A stretch of DNA of 64,000 nt from Planoprotostelium fungivorum (taxonomy: Eukaryota; Evosea; Variosea; Cavosteliida; Cavosteliaceae): positions 155,012 through 219,011 of the forward strand of contig MDYQ01000111.1 of assembly GCA_003024175.1 (NCBI GenBank), read 5' to 3'. The position numbers were made by a program, and so were the translations under genes. Positions 38,601 through 51,300 of this stretch are shown piece after piece (the first letter of the stretch is position 1; every line of letters starts with the position of its first letter). The notes below the pieces were generated by a model. It worked only from the letters and a program-made list of their open reading frames with translations. It was not told where the DNA came from and searched no databases.

Positions 38601-40951
38601 AAATCATTACCCCCCTCGGTCAACGTCTGTAGGTTTGACCGAAATCCTCTGAAATGCCCCATTTCCTGGGAAGCTTGGACCAAGTGAGGAAAATTTCGAT
38701 GAAAATCAGTGAGATTGACTCGTTGTAGATGCAATACGAGGTGTACCGTGGATAATGGAACGGAGAGGGTGTGGATCACTGTTACCAGGGAGACTACCGG
38801 CTCAAAGAATTGGCCCGAAGCTGTCTCTGAGAGGCTAGCCAGAGCCTACAACATCACATACTCCCGCCTCCACATTCAGAAGGTGAAGAGGCACGAACAT
38901 TCGTGCCACCTGCCTCACCCCCACCCAGGAGAACGACCGGCTGGAATACCACATCGACGAACCGAAGAGAAATTTCAACGAATGGTCGTCAAAAGACCTG
39001 ACGCAGCAGATGTCTGACGACTGGAAGGACCATTCCAACTTATGGTGGGTCCATCTACAACCTGCCATTCCGAATTCCGACGGTCCGATGACAGGTTGGC
39101 CAACTACAACGTGACAAGAGTCGAATTGAGTCTCCCCCAAGAGAATCACACGGCTCTCATCGCGAGTGTATCGACGTTGACACCCCTCTTTGTGGTGACA
39201 GCGGCCATTCTATTTGTCTATCTGAGAAGGAGATGGAGAAGGGCAGACAAGAACAAACACAGAAAAAAATTTGAAAAAGTGGAACTCATCGACGAATTCG
39301 AGGCACTCACACTGTGGGATATTCAAGTTCAAGGTGAGATATGTCGATCTACAACCGGTCATATGGTTCGTTGTAGATGGTCGTATTGACGTGGAAAAGG
39401 TATTATCGGGCAGGGACATTTTGGACAAGTGTACAGAGGTCTGTGGAACAATACAACTGTTGCACTGAAGACCATGGAAACGGAGCACGATGACATGAAG
39501 AAGGCAGAGTGGAAGAAGGAAATCGTGTTGTTACAGTGAGTGTCTACACCGTTGCAGATGATACTGAGCGGAGTAGGAAATTAAATCACCCGAATATCGT
39601 CAGATTGTTCGGAGTGTACGATCTGTACAGTAAATTGTACATGGTGAGAGATTTCACAGAAATTTACGTCATTCAAAGAAAGGTATCATTTATCTAATCT
39701 GTTTGGCAGGTTGTAGAATTCGCTGAGAATGGATCATTAGATGTATTTCTACAGAAGAGAACGAACGCCAATCGACTCAGCAACAACGATCTCATTCGAA
39801 TGTGCCTGGACGTCGTCAAGGTGACCACCGTCTACAACGTTGTAGATCTGACTCAATTAGGGAATGTGCTACCTCTCGTCCAGACGAATCATCCACAGGT
39901 GATCGTCTCGTTGTACATGGATCGTCTTCTCATACTTTCCAGAGATTTAGCCGCCCGTAATCTATTATTAGACGGTTCACTCCGCGTCAAGGTGAGATCG
40001 TTCTACAACGAGCCAATTACCGACGAAATTTCAGATATCTGACTTTGGCATGAGTCGAATGGAGAATTTCTACGAATCGAGGAGCCGTGTAGTTCCAATC
40101 CGTTGGGCAGCACCAGAGATGTATTTGAGACATCACAGCTCTCTACAATCAGACGTCTGGTCCTTCGGTGTCTGTATGGTGAGTCCGAATATTTCACTTC
40201 GTTTCGTCACATTTTAAACGATTTTATTCTTTTTTTCTCATTTTTTTACCAGTGGGAGATCATGACTTTCGGTTCCAGTGAGTGTAAAGTTCACAGAAAA
40301 TTCGTCTGACGTTCGATAGTACCCTACGAAGACTACTCGAACAAAGAAGTGATCAAGCTCGTTGTAGATGACAACTACCGCCTACCTCAACCACCTCGTT
40401 GCCCTGAAGATCTGTACGGCCTGATGTTACAGTGTTGGCAGATCGAGCCCGAAGAGAGACCCTGCTTCCAAACCATATACGAGCAGATCGTCAAAGAGAA
40501 TCCGGAGGTAACATTCGAATGAAACCTTAAACCCTAAATCCCACGTACACGATACGAAGAAGACTGACGCGAAAGAACAGATCGACAAGAGAGAAGAAGA
40601 AGAGAAACATCACGAGGGAGGTCTCTTATCCAGGATATTGACATCATCTGGAGGCGACTCGATTGTCAGCTGGCCGATATTGAGACCGAATCAATCGAGT
40701 GGATCTGGTTACACAGACGAAGACAATTACGATGACAGCGCATCACGATCGAGTGAGTCATCACGATCGTCATCATCATCATCGACACGGAAAGAGGAGA
40801 GCTGACGAAGAGTTTAGGATCTCTAAGACAGAGTCGTGAAGATGATGGTGTTGGTGAAACGAGGCCATACGAGGACAACATCATGTTGCAGAGTCTGTTC
40901 AAATTTGGAGCAGGAAGGAAGTACAGTCACTTGTCTTCCGGTGAGCCGTAG
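35612..40951 (+). CDS. Leucine-rich-repeat receptor tyrosine kinase
   Basis: ATG 35612 starts a signal peptide (MRQSMRSLTTPLFLLLFMFL). An LRR N-cap follows (WRHSDNWNTGDDYCNYFGIT), in the style of plant LRR receptor kinases. Then come about 20 LRRs over many short exons (LRSLDLSDNAIAG, LRYLDLSFNSFFG, LTHLDLSDNRLSGEIP) and a Cys-containing C-cap (CNTRCTVDNGT). A membrane segment (LTPLFVVTAAILFVYLRRRW) is followed by the kinase domain: GQGHFGQVYRG, VALKTME, HRDLAARN, SDFGMSR, PIRWAAPE, SDVWSFGVCMWEI. HRDLAARN and PIRWAAPE are tyrosine-kinase hallmarks. The tail carries YTDEDNYDDS and PYEDN tyrosines, candidate SH2 docking sites. Introns at 36847-36884 and 38684-38728 end in the GTTGTAG half-site, and intron 39821-39860 holds the palindrome core. 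Some LRR exon borders are approximate. Confidence 0.85.
36847..36887 (+). repeat. Palindrome overlapping a 3' splice site
   Basis: The perfect palindrome is at 36868-36887. The intron runs 36847-36884 and ends at the GTTGTAG inside the palindrome, leaving ATG of the palindrome as exon sequence. The join gives SPR|DDLLTIDVSNNHLTG, a good LRR, which supports this acceptor. Confidence 0.8.
38684..38728 (+). repeat. Intron ending in the GTTGTAG half-site
   Basis: A 45-nt intron of the LRR kinase gene containing AAATTTC and ending CTCGTTGTAG. The join WTK|CNTRCTVDN restores a plausible LRR C-cap. Confidence 0.75.
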
Positions 40952-41095
40952 AAATAGTCAGGAGAAGAAGGAGAGGAGGATGTGAATATGTGGATATAAA
41001 AGAGTGACTACCAATGCAATGAATGGGCCTGACCTTGACGAGTCATCCATCGGCATTCTGCACGATGAGTTTATTCAAGGCACAATTGTGATGCA

Positions 41096-44000
41096 TTAGA
41101 AGTCAAAGACTTCTCTGTGGAAGGCAAAGTTATTCCCAGCCCTCTGTTCCTTCTGTGCGAGATCCCAGCACTTCTTCGTCAGATGATCTGGTCCGCATGC
41201 AAAGACCAAAGTAGAATGAGCCGCTCCCCTGAAGCTCAGATCGGAGAATTCAGATTTCAGATCAGGTCGTCCACTCATGATGGAGATTCCTCCCCGAGGT
41301 AAATCAGTGGGCTGCATCTTCCATCAGCTCTCTTCCACATCATCACATCATCATCATCTGGTCACATCTGATCGTCGCGATCCCGAATGTGATCAGACTC
41401 ACCACTTGATTCTTTCCCGTGAGGTAGATGGATAATTCCAACTGAATGGGCCCCGCTCTACTGCGGCAAGCTTCCTTGATCTCCTGCAGGTCCCTCTCGA
41501 ACCACTCCACCTGAATCGCTTTCCTGACGATCCAGATGAAACAAATGCGTCGAGTCCTCCAATTGAACTTGCTCTCGCCACAGAAAGCATCCTGAAGGGA
41601 TGAGGTGGACCACAGAGGAAGATAAGGGATCACCTTGAGTATGGCAATACCGGGGGTGACACCGATACCACCGAAGATGAGGGCGACTTGGTAGTATTGG
41701 TACCAATCGTAAGGAAGTAAACCGTATGGACCGTCTAATCTGGCCCAGTGAGGTCTCTGCATCCATCAGCATAATCACGATGAATGATGTCGTGAAGTGA
41801 TGGAAGGACATCGATGGGGGATCGAATGGTTCACCAGATTGCTGTTGATCTTTTGCAGCAACAATTTCGTCTGATCTCCAAGTGGCTGTAGTGAGTAAAT
41901 ATCAGAAGCAAGTGATGAATGTGTCTTCACCTTGATGGCAATCTCCAAAGTATTATCGTCTGTCTTAGAACAAATGGTGTAAGGATGCCACTCTAAGAAC
42001 TTGACCCCGGGAAAGTTGACAAACACGTATTGTCCTCCAGATCGATACAAACCTGAATATAGAAATGAATCCCGTTGATTCAGATGATTCATCTTTACCC
42101 AATACTCTGGATAAGAACGGTTTTTTGATGACCAAACGAATGATCTCTTCTTCTCCCTGGCCCACGGTGCTGATCTACAACTCCTTGAGACGTCATGCGT
42201 GACATCGTACTTCACCTCGGTGATACGAGAAGGGAACAGTCCCCACACCCATCTGAGGATGCGATCAGCTCCATAGATACAAGCGAAGCCAATGGTCCAT
42301 CTACAACGAATAAGTGAGAGAAACTCAACGAAACGATGGTACCTCCTGAATTGACCCGAATGCAAGCTACCGAAGACGTAGAAGGTGATGAACAAGAAGA
42401 TATGAGGGTAGTAGAACCATTCGAACATCTTCCTTCTGATGGGTTCAAAAGATGTTAAGAGGATGAAGAAGCCTATCGTCGTGTCATGATCATCACGTCG
42501 TGATGATGTACGTGATCGACATCGTGATCATCATCATGCTCGTGATGACTCACCAGATAAACCACCGAGTGTACCGTACAACATGAAGTGATCCTCCGTC
42601 AATTTGAACGGTACATTTTCTCCCGCCTGAACGAATTCCTTGACGTACCAGAAAGGATGCAAGAAGGCCACGATGAGTACCACCCACACTCCCAACCATC
42701 TGTGGTACAAGATCAACCTCTCGTATGATTCCCTGAAACTTCTCAGAAACTCTTCGGAATCTTCCCGTTCACCTGAACAGAAATCCTAACACGGAGTTTC
42801 TCGTGGCTAATATTCCCAAGAGGGCAGAATTTGCCGCAGCTAACGATCCGAATGATTTACCAAAGGACCAGCCTGGATAGAGAGCAAAGACGATCGCCAA
42901 GTTGAGTGCGAGATAAAAGACGGCGATCATGATGGTCCACAGAGCAGCTTTCGTGCCACTCACTCTCCAGCCCAGGACAGATTGGAACTGATGACGTTAG
43001 GTGACCTCATCGAGGTGTGGAGTGGAGAATTTGTGGGAAGACTCACCCTGCCGGCGGGATTGCGGGAGCGAAGGAGAGCGGCCTCCTCGGCGGTGATGGT
43101 GGCTGGGATAGGTCAGTTCCCGCCAAAATATCGGACTCACGAGTGTGTTCGGATAAGGACAAGGGTCTGGCTACTTCTTCGGCTTCTTCTGGCTCCACCT
43201 CATCACTTCCATCGTAATGTCTCCTGTACCATCTGGTGGCGATCACATCAGATGGTGAGATGATGCGGGTGCATGATGTACTCACTTGGCCCTGCGATTG
43301 TCTCTCGCTTTCCTCCGGAGGTAGTAGATCCATTTGAAGAGGGAGCTCAACACGATGAGACTGCCGACGGAGACACCTAGCAAGTTGGAGGGGACTGTGT
43401 ACCAGTGCTTGACTCGCTTGACCTTCTCATTCGCCAGGAGAGTGGATGTGACGTGTCCGGTGAAAGACTCGTTACCGTCTTGGATCAGCCAAGCGATGAC
43501 GTAATCCTGGGGAGGTCAGTGGTGAAAGTTCGAGATGATATCATCATACTCCATGCAGTATGGAAGAGCAATTAGTGGGGTGAAGGGCTCTAGACAGTTG
43601 AATTGATGTCGTAGAGTTGTGAGAGGTAGTGGACGTGTTGTGAACGCTGTGATGGCATCCTGCCATTGTTTCAGGTGGACGACGAGAGCATTACATTACC
43701 CTCCGTGGTATTCCTACACTCAAAAACTCGACTCTTAATCTCACATTGGCCTAAAGTGATGCTGCCATTCGCCACGACAAAGGACAAAGTGACATCGCGT
43801 GAGGTCACGTTATCTTCGATCTGATCAGCTGAGAGCGAGTCTGATTAGTATCACCGTGCTTCAACTTGGGGTAAACACTCAAGACTAGGCGTTGACCGAC
43901 GAAGGAAGAACTGATCTGAAGATCGTTCTTCATTTCCTTCCACATCAATTCAAATCGAGTTAGATTCGAACATGGAACTCTCGATTCTGTGATATTATAG

Positions 44001-44141
44001 GTCCCGTCCATACATTGATACACAGTGGTTGAAGATGCTGAGCAAAATGAGATTGAGAACGACACACTCCTTACCCCAAGTGCCCCCAATCGTCGAAACG
44101 ATCAGGAGCGTGGCATACGTGAACAGCATTGTCATTTTCAT
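41096..44141 (-). CDS. NADPH oxidase / ferric reductase-like flavocytochrome
   Basis: ATG 44141 starts a signal peptide (MKMTMLFTYATLLIVSTIGG). About 190 extracellular residues with several N-x-S/T sites follow, then a first membrane span (LLGVSVGSLIVLSSLFKWIY). A cytosolic acidic/Pro stretch leads to the ferric-reductase membrane core, with candidate haem histidines in LYHRWLGVWVVLIVAFLHPF and YPHIFLFITFYVFGSLHSG. The dehydrogenase part has the FAD motif LEWHPYTICS, the NADPH-binding GGIGVTPGIAIL and the terminal FACGP, ending REVFDF at 41096. The enzyme would move electrons from cytosolic NADPH across the membrane to oxygen or ferric iron. The extra N-terminal ectodomain is not part of the standard NOX or FRE core. 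EF-hands are absent. Confidence 0.85.
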
Positions 44142-44363
44142 CTCGATGTGCTCTTCTGATGTGAGAAATCTCTGATTCTAAGATCGGAATTCGGACTTCT
44201 CAAACTAAGCGGAACAACATTCCACCCCCTAAGCCCCCATATCCCTTCACCGTCAGTATGCCTCATACACATACCAATGGACGTCACTGGTACAAAGATA
44301 TTCACAATGCATGGAACCTCCTCGTGAAGAGATGTTGAGGCGATCATGTCTGCTCGATACGAT

Positions 44364-44615
44364 TTATTCCATCTTCTTTCTCATGTACCTCTCTTCTCGC
44401 AATTCTGCGTTCATCTGGCAGTACCGATCGAACATGTAGCGATCCACGGTACAGTGATCTTCTTCAGTGGATGACTCCGTCTGTTGAGCTGCAGGGCCCA
44501 CGAGATCTCTCTCGAGTCGAGTATAGAGGTTGGACACGGCGAGCCACAGTACTTGCTGCAGACAGAAGATGATGGCGATGTCTTTCCATTCTAATTGAGC
44601 CAATAATTCGATCAT
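44364..44615 (-). CDS. Small single-span membrane protein, unknown
   Basis: ATG 44615 opens 83 residues (MIELLAQLEWKDIAIIFCLQ) with one hydrophobic segment (DIAIIFCLQQVLWLAVSNLY) and a charged helical tail (AELREERYMRKKME). The start overlaps the stop of an upstream open frame in the pattern ATGA, so it may instead be the last exon of a longer gene. No family is recognised. Confidence 0.45.
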   Translation of the reverse strand: MIELLAQLEWKDIAIIFCLQQVLWLAVSNLYTRLERDLVGPAAQQTESSTEEDHCTVDRYMFDRYCQMNAELREERYMRKKME

Positions 44616-45420
44616 ATCTGGGTGTTCGGTTTAATGAGATTGAGAGTATCGTCTTCCGTTCTCGTGACGACGCGAAGCTTTTCCTCGAATAGCATCAATG
44701 ATTTGTGCCCTTCCTGGAATTCGCAGTAAGGCGGATCATTGACCGATGTGACCGATAGAACCTGTTCTTTCATACCGTTACAGAGGTAACATCAATGATC
44801 TAATCACTTCACATCTTACGGAGACAAGGGATGATCGTGAGTGCGTGTAAAGGTTCGAAGGTGATCTTGGGTACCTTCGGCCCCACCCCGAGACAAGAGC
44901 TTCAACGGAGTCTTTCACCACACGGGCTCAACACCTCAACTGCACGAGAGAGAAGATGGAACGTGTCCACAGCCACCTCCAACGACCCTCTCAAACGACA
45001 GTGATCACAAGTAGCTTCTGCTCTCCTCTCGAGATGATCACACACTGTTGTCCCTGAGCTGGCGATGTGAGGTGACGGGGCTGTTATCAGGAGTCAGACC
45101 GACAAACGAACGAGAGATGTATGGCCAGTATTGCTTTCGGGCAGAAAATTGTATGTCTTCGGGTCGACCGCACAGAAGATGATACACGAAAGTGTTTGAT
45201 TCTGGCCGGAGTAGAGACACCTTTCGAGGGACTCTACAAGGAAGGCAGGCGAGTGTCTGACGAGGCTGTGGTGTACGGAGTATGGCCGTACCCAGCCCAG
45301 GTAGAGCATCGGCGTTCCTTCTTCTCTCGAATGTGGACGAGACATCATCGATACGCACTCCGCACGAGGGAGGTGATTCAAATAAATTGAACAGTATCGA
45401 ATCTGTTTTATTCTTTCCTC
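44616..45420. other. Weakly coding stretch, gene structure unresolved
   Basis: On the minus strand, 44617-44784 encodes MKEQVLSVTSVNDPPYCEFQ...LIKPNTQI and looks coding. A 59-nt candidate intron (GTAAGA...AACAG) could join it to upstream sequence reading KVPKITFEPLHALTIIPCLR. On the plus strand, ATG 45121 opens 89 residues (MASIAFGQKIVCLRVDRTED), and a minus-strand frame overlaps it. I cannot decide which is real. Confidence 0.3.
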
Positions 45421-45600
45421 TCAAGGTTTGACGATCATCTCTGCAACACGTCTAGTAATGTCCTTGTGTCTGAGTACCTCTAAACGATCTTTTGGAGTGC
45501 ACTTCTCCCGGAATAGGAGGTGTACCTTCTGTTGAAAGACTATTTCATGTTCACCTTGGTTCTCATCAGATATTCGAAAGAAATCATATAAGATCTTCAT
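45421..45600 (-). CDS. Possible small protein, unknown
   Basis: ATG 45600 opens 59 residues (MKILYDFFRISDENQGEHEI ... VAEMIVKP), charged and probably helical. A second minus-strand frame from ATG 45700 (MLNELGEVFSLQQFSESIQR) overlaps its start. The two may be exons of one gene with an unseen splice. No family is recognised. Confidence 0.3.
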   Translation of the reverse strand: MKILYDFFRISDENQGEHEIVFQQKVHLLFREKCTPKDRLEVLRHKDITRRVAEMIVKP

Positions 45601-45748
45601 GATTGTAGATGTCGCGGTACTCCTCTTCTGAATAATACACTCGCTGAATGGATTCGGAGAACTGCTGCAGTGAAAACACTTCACCCAACTCGTTCAACAT
45701 TCCTTCACTGAGATCTCTTATGACTCACTTCTACAAAACCAAACAGAG

Positions 45749-48280
45749 ATGATAGTCTTCTTCAACATTGCCGCTCAAAAGGGACAAACCGTGACGCTCG
45801 ACTTGGATGCAGACACGACCATCGTCGAGCTGAGAAAGAAGGTCGACTCAACTTTCCTATGGCTGATTCTGATGATTAACAGATTGCCGAGCGATTGAAC
45901 GTTCATCCCGAAGCCAACCGCTTCGTCTTTGCAGGAAAGACGTTAGAGAAAGGGAAGCTGGCAGACTATGGAATTACGAACGAATGCACCGTTCACGTCA
46001 ACGCCATTCCACCTCTGAAGCTGACAATCACATACGGAGCCGAGACAGTTGGGATCGATGTGCCAAGGAGATCTGATGTCACAGCGAGAGACATCAAGAG
46101 GTACGAAGAGGACCATCCCATCATCTGACTCGTTCTGCAGGATCGTTCGAGATGCATTTCCGGACGAGCCAGAGTTCGGAAGATGCTTGCCAGACCTCTA
46201 TCGAGGAAAGACCAAACTCCGCAACAACATCAAGGCCGAGTCTTTGAAATTGACCGATGGAGAGAACCTCGCCGCTCAGAAGGGCACCCCCGAAGAGACC
46301 GCGGTTGTCAATCACGGTACACAACACTTTCAAGATCAGATCGTAGATCGAGACGAGTTGATTGCCAGTTTCGATGCCTCCAAAGGCGTCGAAGTGGCTT
46401 TCTCATTCGACACGACTGGTTCCATGGCAGGTGATGTCATTGTCTCCTCCCATCTTCTCATCTCTCACAGATTGTCTTCAGAAGGTCCGGGCCAAGATCA
46501 CTGAGACGGCGGAGAAATTATTGAAAGACATCAAAGACATCAAGATCGCCATCATCGCTCACGGCGACTACGTCGATAACCTCAAAGCCATCCAAGTCTT
46601 AGACCTCACTAATAATGTTCGAAAGATCAAAAAATTTGTAGACGGGGCGGGGACCACTTACGGCGATGACGCACCGGAAGCTTACGAGTTAGCTCTGAGA
46701 GAGGCGAACCATCTGAGTTGGACGAAGGAGAAATCAAAAGCGTTAGTCATGATCGGAGATGAGGTGATGTCGCACGTGTCTCTGTGAAAATCTGACGTTC
46801 ACAGGTGCCACATCCTCCTTCTTTCACCACGGAATCGATCGATTGGTACGAAGAGACGGTGAGTCCCACATCATTCGATCATCATCACGATCATCTGACG
46901 TCCATCAGGACAAATTGAGAGAGAAGGGAGTCAAAGTGTACGGCGTCAGGGCGTTGAACTGTTCCCACGCAGTACCCTTCTACGAGGAAATTTCAGAGAG
47001 AACTGGTGGACTTCCCATACGCTTCGAGAGCTTCGACATGATCGTGGAGATGTTTATGGCCATATGCTACCGCGAAGCGGGCATGGATAAATTGGAACAG
47101 TACAAACAGCAGGTGACATCTACCATTGACACGTAATATTGACACGCAACAGGTCATGTCTGACAACAAGACTACCTCTGCTGACATGGCAGCCATGTTC
47201 TCTTCATTGGAGCGACCCAACGTGGAGATCAAATTGAAAGAAGAAGAGAAGGAAGAAAAAGAACCCAGAGTGAGAGCGCCCTGGTACGATTATTCTCTGG
47301 ATGTGGGGACACCTTACTACGAGAGGAAGGACAAGGGATGGAGATCGATCGCTTCTGGTATCCCACCCGCTTCTACCATCACATCCACTGCAGAAATGTA
47401 TCGATCGGGTCATTGTACGATGAGTGCTCCATTCACTGCGGAGGCAATCTATAAGGTGATGATGGAGACGATGACTTGAACTGACTCTTCTTAGTTAGTC
47501 ATCGTTGGCGATGGAGCTGTGGGACCATTCACGTGGAAGGATTCGGCTGACGAGGTTGACAGGTAGGAAAGACATCACTCCTCCTGTCGTATTGTACGGG
47601 GACTTTTCCCGAGGAATACGTACCCACCGTATTTGATAATTACGCCTCCGAGATCGCGGTAGATGGTGAGTGGAAGAATCACGTCGATCGCTCGACTCAA
47701 ACGAAGGCCAGATGGTGAGACCATAGGTCTCAGCTTCTGGGACACTGCAGGACAAGAAGACTACGACAGATTAAGACCGTTGAGCTATCCAGGTACAGAC
47801 ATCTTTGTTGTCTGTTTCAACGTGACAAGTCCCTCCTCGTTCGATAATGTGCTTCACAAATGGTTGCCAGAGGTAGATTCGATCATCTCGTCATCATGCG
47901 ATCATCTCATCGTGATCGTCATCGAGTCTCTTACATGGATTAGATCCGACACCATTGTCCAACTGTTCCTTTCGTTCTATTAGGATTGAAATCAGATCTG
48001 AGAAACGACGGAGCGACATTGGAGCGATTGAAGGGAAAGGGTATCTCCATGATCGCGAGGGAGCAAGCCGTTGCACTAGCCAAAACCGAAAAGGCCATCG
48101 GCTATCACGAAATATCCGCCAGAACAGGTGACGATGATGTGATGATGATCTCGAACTGATGAGAGAACAGGAGAGAACATGAAGGAGTTCTTTCTGAGCG
48201 TTGGAAATCATCTGCACCAGTGGAGAAAGGGAGGAATGAAGAGAGAGAAATCGAAGGGAAAGGGATGCAATGTCATATAA
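45749..48280 (+). CDS. Ubiquitin-like - vWA - Rho-family GTPase fusion
   Basis: ATG 45749. Residues 1 to about 70 are ubiquitin-like ([40 protein letters not shown]). A von Willebrand A domain follows, with the MIDAS motif [10 protein letters not shown], then [18 protein letters not shown] and VYGVRAL. After a charged linker the exon ending FTAEAIYK splices in frame to a complete small GTPase: [13 protein letters not shown] (donor GTGGGA inside the P-loop), switch [54 protein letters not shown]. The C-terminus is polybasic and ends CNVI, a CaaX prenylation box. The GTPase is Rac/Cdc42-like. No stop or promoter gap separates the parts. A separate GTPase transcript starting at an internal Met ([13 protein letters not shown]) is the alternative. 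Confidence 0.75.
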
Positions 48281-48355
48281 AAGAATATACAAAGCGAAGG
48301 CTCGATATCATCTCGTTCGATATTCCACGAAAATGGAGAATAAATCCCTCCCGTC

Positions 48356-51300
48356 TCATTTATTGACCACTTGGCAGTAGACGGTGACCGAAGGACACAA
48401 GGCAGAAGCCTCTTCCTCTTCTATGGGTGACATAACCCTTCTCATGAGAGACAACTTGCAGCTGTTGATGCCCTCTCCTATCTCCATGTCTAAACATTCA
48501 CTCAGAGAAAAATTCAATCGGAGCTGATACTGGTGACTGCTGACTGGTTGTAGATGGTTCTGTGACAAGAGGATCCTCCTCTTCTTCCCCTTGTGCTCGA
48601 TCTCCACAGATAGCTCGGAGGCTTGGTCCACGTTCTGGTGGTGAAATGAATGGAAGAATGGACGACTCGACTCACGTGTAGCGTGGCCTCGAGGTCGAGT
48701 TGTAGAAGGAAGGGAAAATGCACGTGAATGGGTTTCTCTTGATTTGTAGATGGTGATAATATCTCTCCACCGCATTCTTTGATGAGATTGTTCAGGGAGG
48801 GTAGACAGGGCTTGAAGTTCTATTGTTTAGCTCAGTACGTAACGGGAGATTTCGGGTGGAACTCACGTTGACGAGTTGTATGGGAATGTCCTGGGAGTGG
48901 GAGGAAGAGTTGAGGTACGTTTCTACGCCTCGCAAGAGAACTTGAAATCCCGTCGAAATCTCCGCTTCCAGGGCGTCGATCGATCTGACGTTTCATCAGA
49001 ACGAAATGCACGTCACGTGACTCACTCCTTGATCTTTTCCGAGATCTTTCTGAGAATGTTCTTGTTCTCCATCGTGTCATGATGAGAGCAGATGAGGAGT
49101 TGATGAATGACGGACCACGACATCATCTCTAATTGGGTGTCCTGTGATATTCCCAAGAACAGATTGTTCATGTCTCGAATTTTCTCTGAAATTTCTCCCG
49201 CCAAAATGAATACGTCGCAGTTGTCCAGATCGGTCTGGAGCTGCAAGAGGATTTCCATCAATCTACAAAAGGAGAGATAGAATCTGGAATTTCCGTGGAA
49301 TTTCGTCGACATTCTCATGACGTAAGATAGATCCCTGATTGTGTCAATACCTCTGACCATACGTACGTCACGTGACACACTGACGTACGACATCTCTTCT
49401 CACCTGGAGCAGATCTGGTGTGATATCTTCGCCTGTGCCATACCCCTCTCGTATTTCCGATCCGTCCGATCCATTCCGATCGACTCGTTGTAGTATTCCA
49501 CCATCTACAACGAGTCACTCCTCCCTCCACACCCCTCTCACCTGTGATACCAACTGGACTCCGTTGAGAAAGAATTCGTTCATCTTGTGAGAGGCAACAG
49601 AGACATCGTTCTCTCTGTTTTCCTCCTTCAGATTCTCCACGTCATCTTTCGACATGTTCGGCATGTGTTGTATCTGGGGCACGAGGGTGGAGTACTTCTC
49701 TCTCAGGTAAAAGTAATGCTTGAAGATGTAACCGGGTAATTTCGAAACGATGTTGATATTCTTCTGTGAAGCGTTCAAGAGGAAGAGGGCACAACCGACG
49801 TCTGCGGTGGTGAAGGAGAATTCGAAGGAAATAGAATGAAATTTCAGGGATACAGTGCTTGTCCTCCAAGTGCGGTTCGATGGGAATGAATCTCTCGTCG
49901 AGTTGTAGAAGGGGCACGATGAGAGATTCTGATGACGTCAGATGACGTCACGACACGTCACACTCACCGGAAAAACTCGGATGATTCGCTCCCATGCATT
50001 TGACCGCCGAATAGGCTCCGGTGATGTCCCTCGGGTATCTACAACCAGTCAAATCGATTTTCCACCCCCTCTCACCGGTGTATCGCGTTCTGAAGAACAG
50101 CCTGTATCGATGCGTGTAGAGATTGAGCGTTGCTGAATTGTAGAACGGACAAGAATCGATGCACGGCCGCCCTGACTTCGGCATTTGCATCTTCCAGGGC
50201 AGAGAGGACGATGTGCAGTTGATTCTCTCTCAATCGTACTCTGTGCTCCATCTTTCGCAGGCTGTTGATGGCGTTGATTCTCACGCGATCGATCTCGTCG
50301 TTGAACATGTCGACGAGGAAATCGACGCTGCGGTGGGCAAAGGATTGACTCTGGAGGCTGAGCTCGCAGATGGCATCTGAGATTTCCGTGAGATTTCACG
50401 GAGATTTTGCGACTCACCCAAGGCGGCGTTACGGACTTCCCAGAATTCGTCTTCGAGGCATTGGATGAAAACACCGATGGCTCCGTTGTCTAGATTGACG
50501 TCCTCCTCTGAGAAGATGATCTCGTCTGTTCATGATCAGATGAGGTGGCGTGATGACATCATCACCTTCGGCCTGTTGCTCTCTACCCTTTCCTCGGCTC
50601 AAAGTTAATTTTCCGGACTGCTCTCCCACCAATACTTCTTTGCTGAACGTCTGAAGGAGATATTTCTCCGTGACCCCGCGGATACTTCCGAGGAGACTGC
50701 AAGCCTGATGACGTCATCACACGTCATAACACGTCATCCTCCACCTTCGTTCGGACCAAAATGGAAGGGTCAGACGCGGCGTTGGCCAGTTTCGTGAAAG
50801 CATTGTCCAGTAACTTGCTCTCCCTTCCCCTCGAGAACGTGAACAGCCACAGCAGCTTGACAGCCTCCAATCTGACTTCAGACGAATCGTCCCTCAGAAG
50901 CTTGCTGACACGGTCGTACGTGTCTGGATTATAATCACGGAGAGGTCTTCTATCCCACAGCTGCAAGAGACACTCAACGGCAGTTCTCCTCACTCTCTCA
51001 TCGTTGTCCTCCGTGTAAGCCGTTATAATTTCTTCGGCGTGGTCTGCGTTGTAGATGTCGTCTTGGCTCGTTGTAGATGAGAAGCGGGAGAGGATTCGGA
51101 GGCACTCGCAGGTGATGGCGGTATTGTTCTTTCGGAGGAGTTCGAGGGAGGCGTCGATGAGTTGGTGTTGGGGGACGTCTTTGCTGTGGCCGATGGTGTA
51201 GAGGGTGCGTAAGATGCACACGATGATGTCTTTGGAGCTGCCGGTGATCTGTGTGAGTGAGCGATCTACCGGATACGGTTATTGAGTTATCACCATAGAA

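Noticed and set aside
40361-40375. Palindrome half-site CTCGTTGTAGATGAC in the LRR kinase as another insertion.
   Set aside because: It encodes LVVDD in the conserved kinase subdomain preceding NYRLPQP. The sequence is accounted for by the protein.
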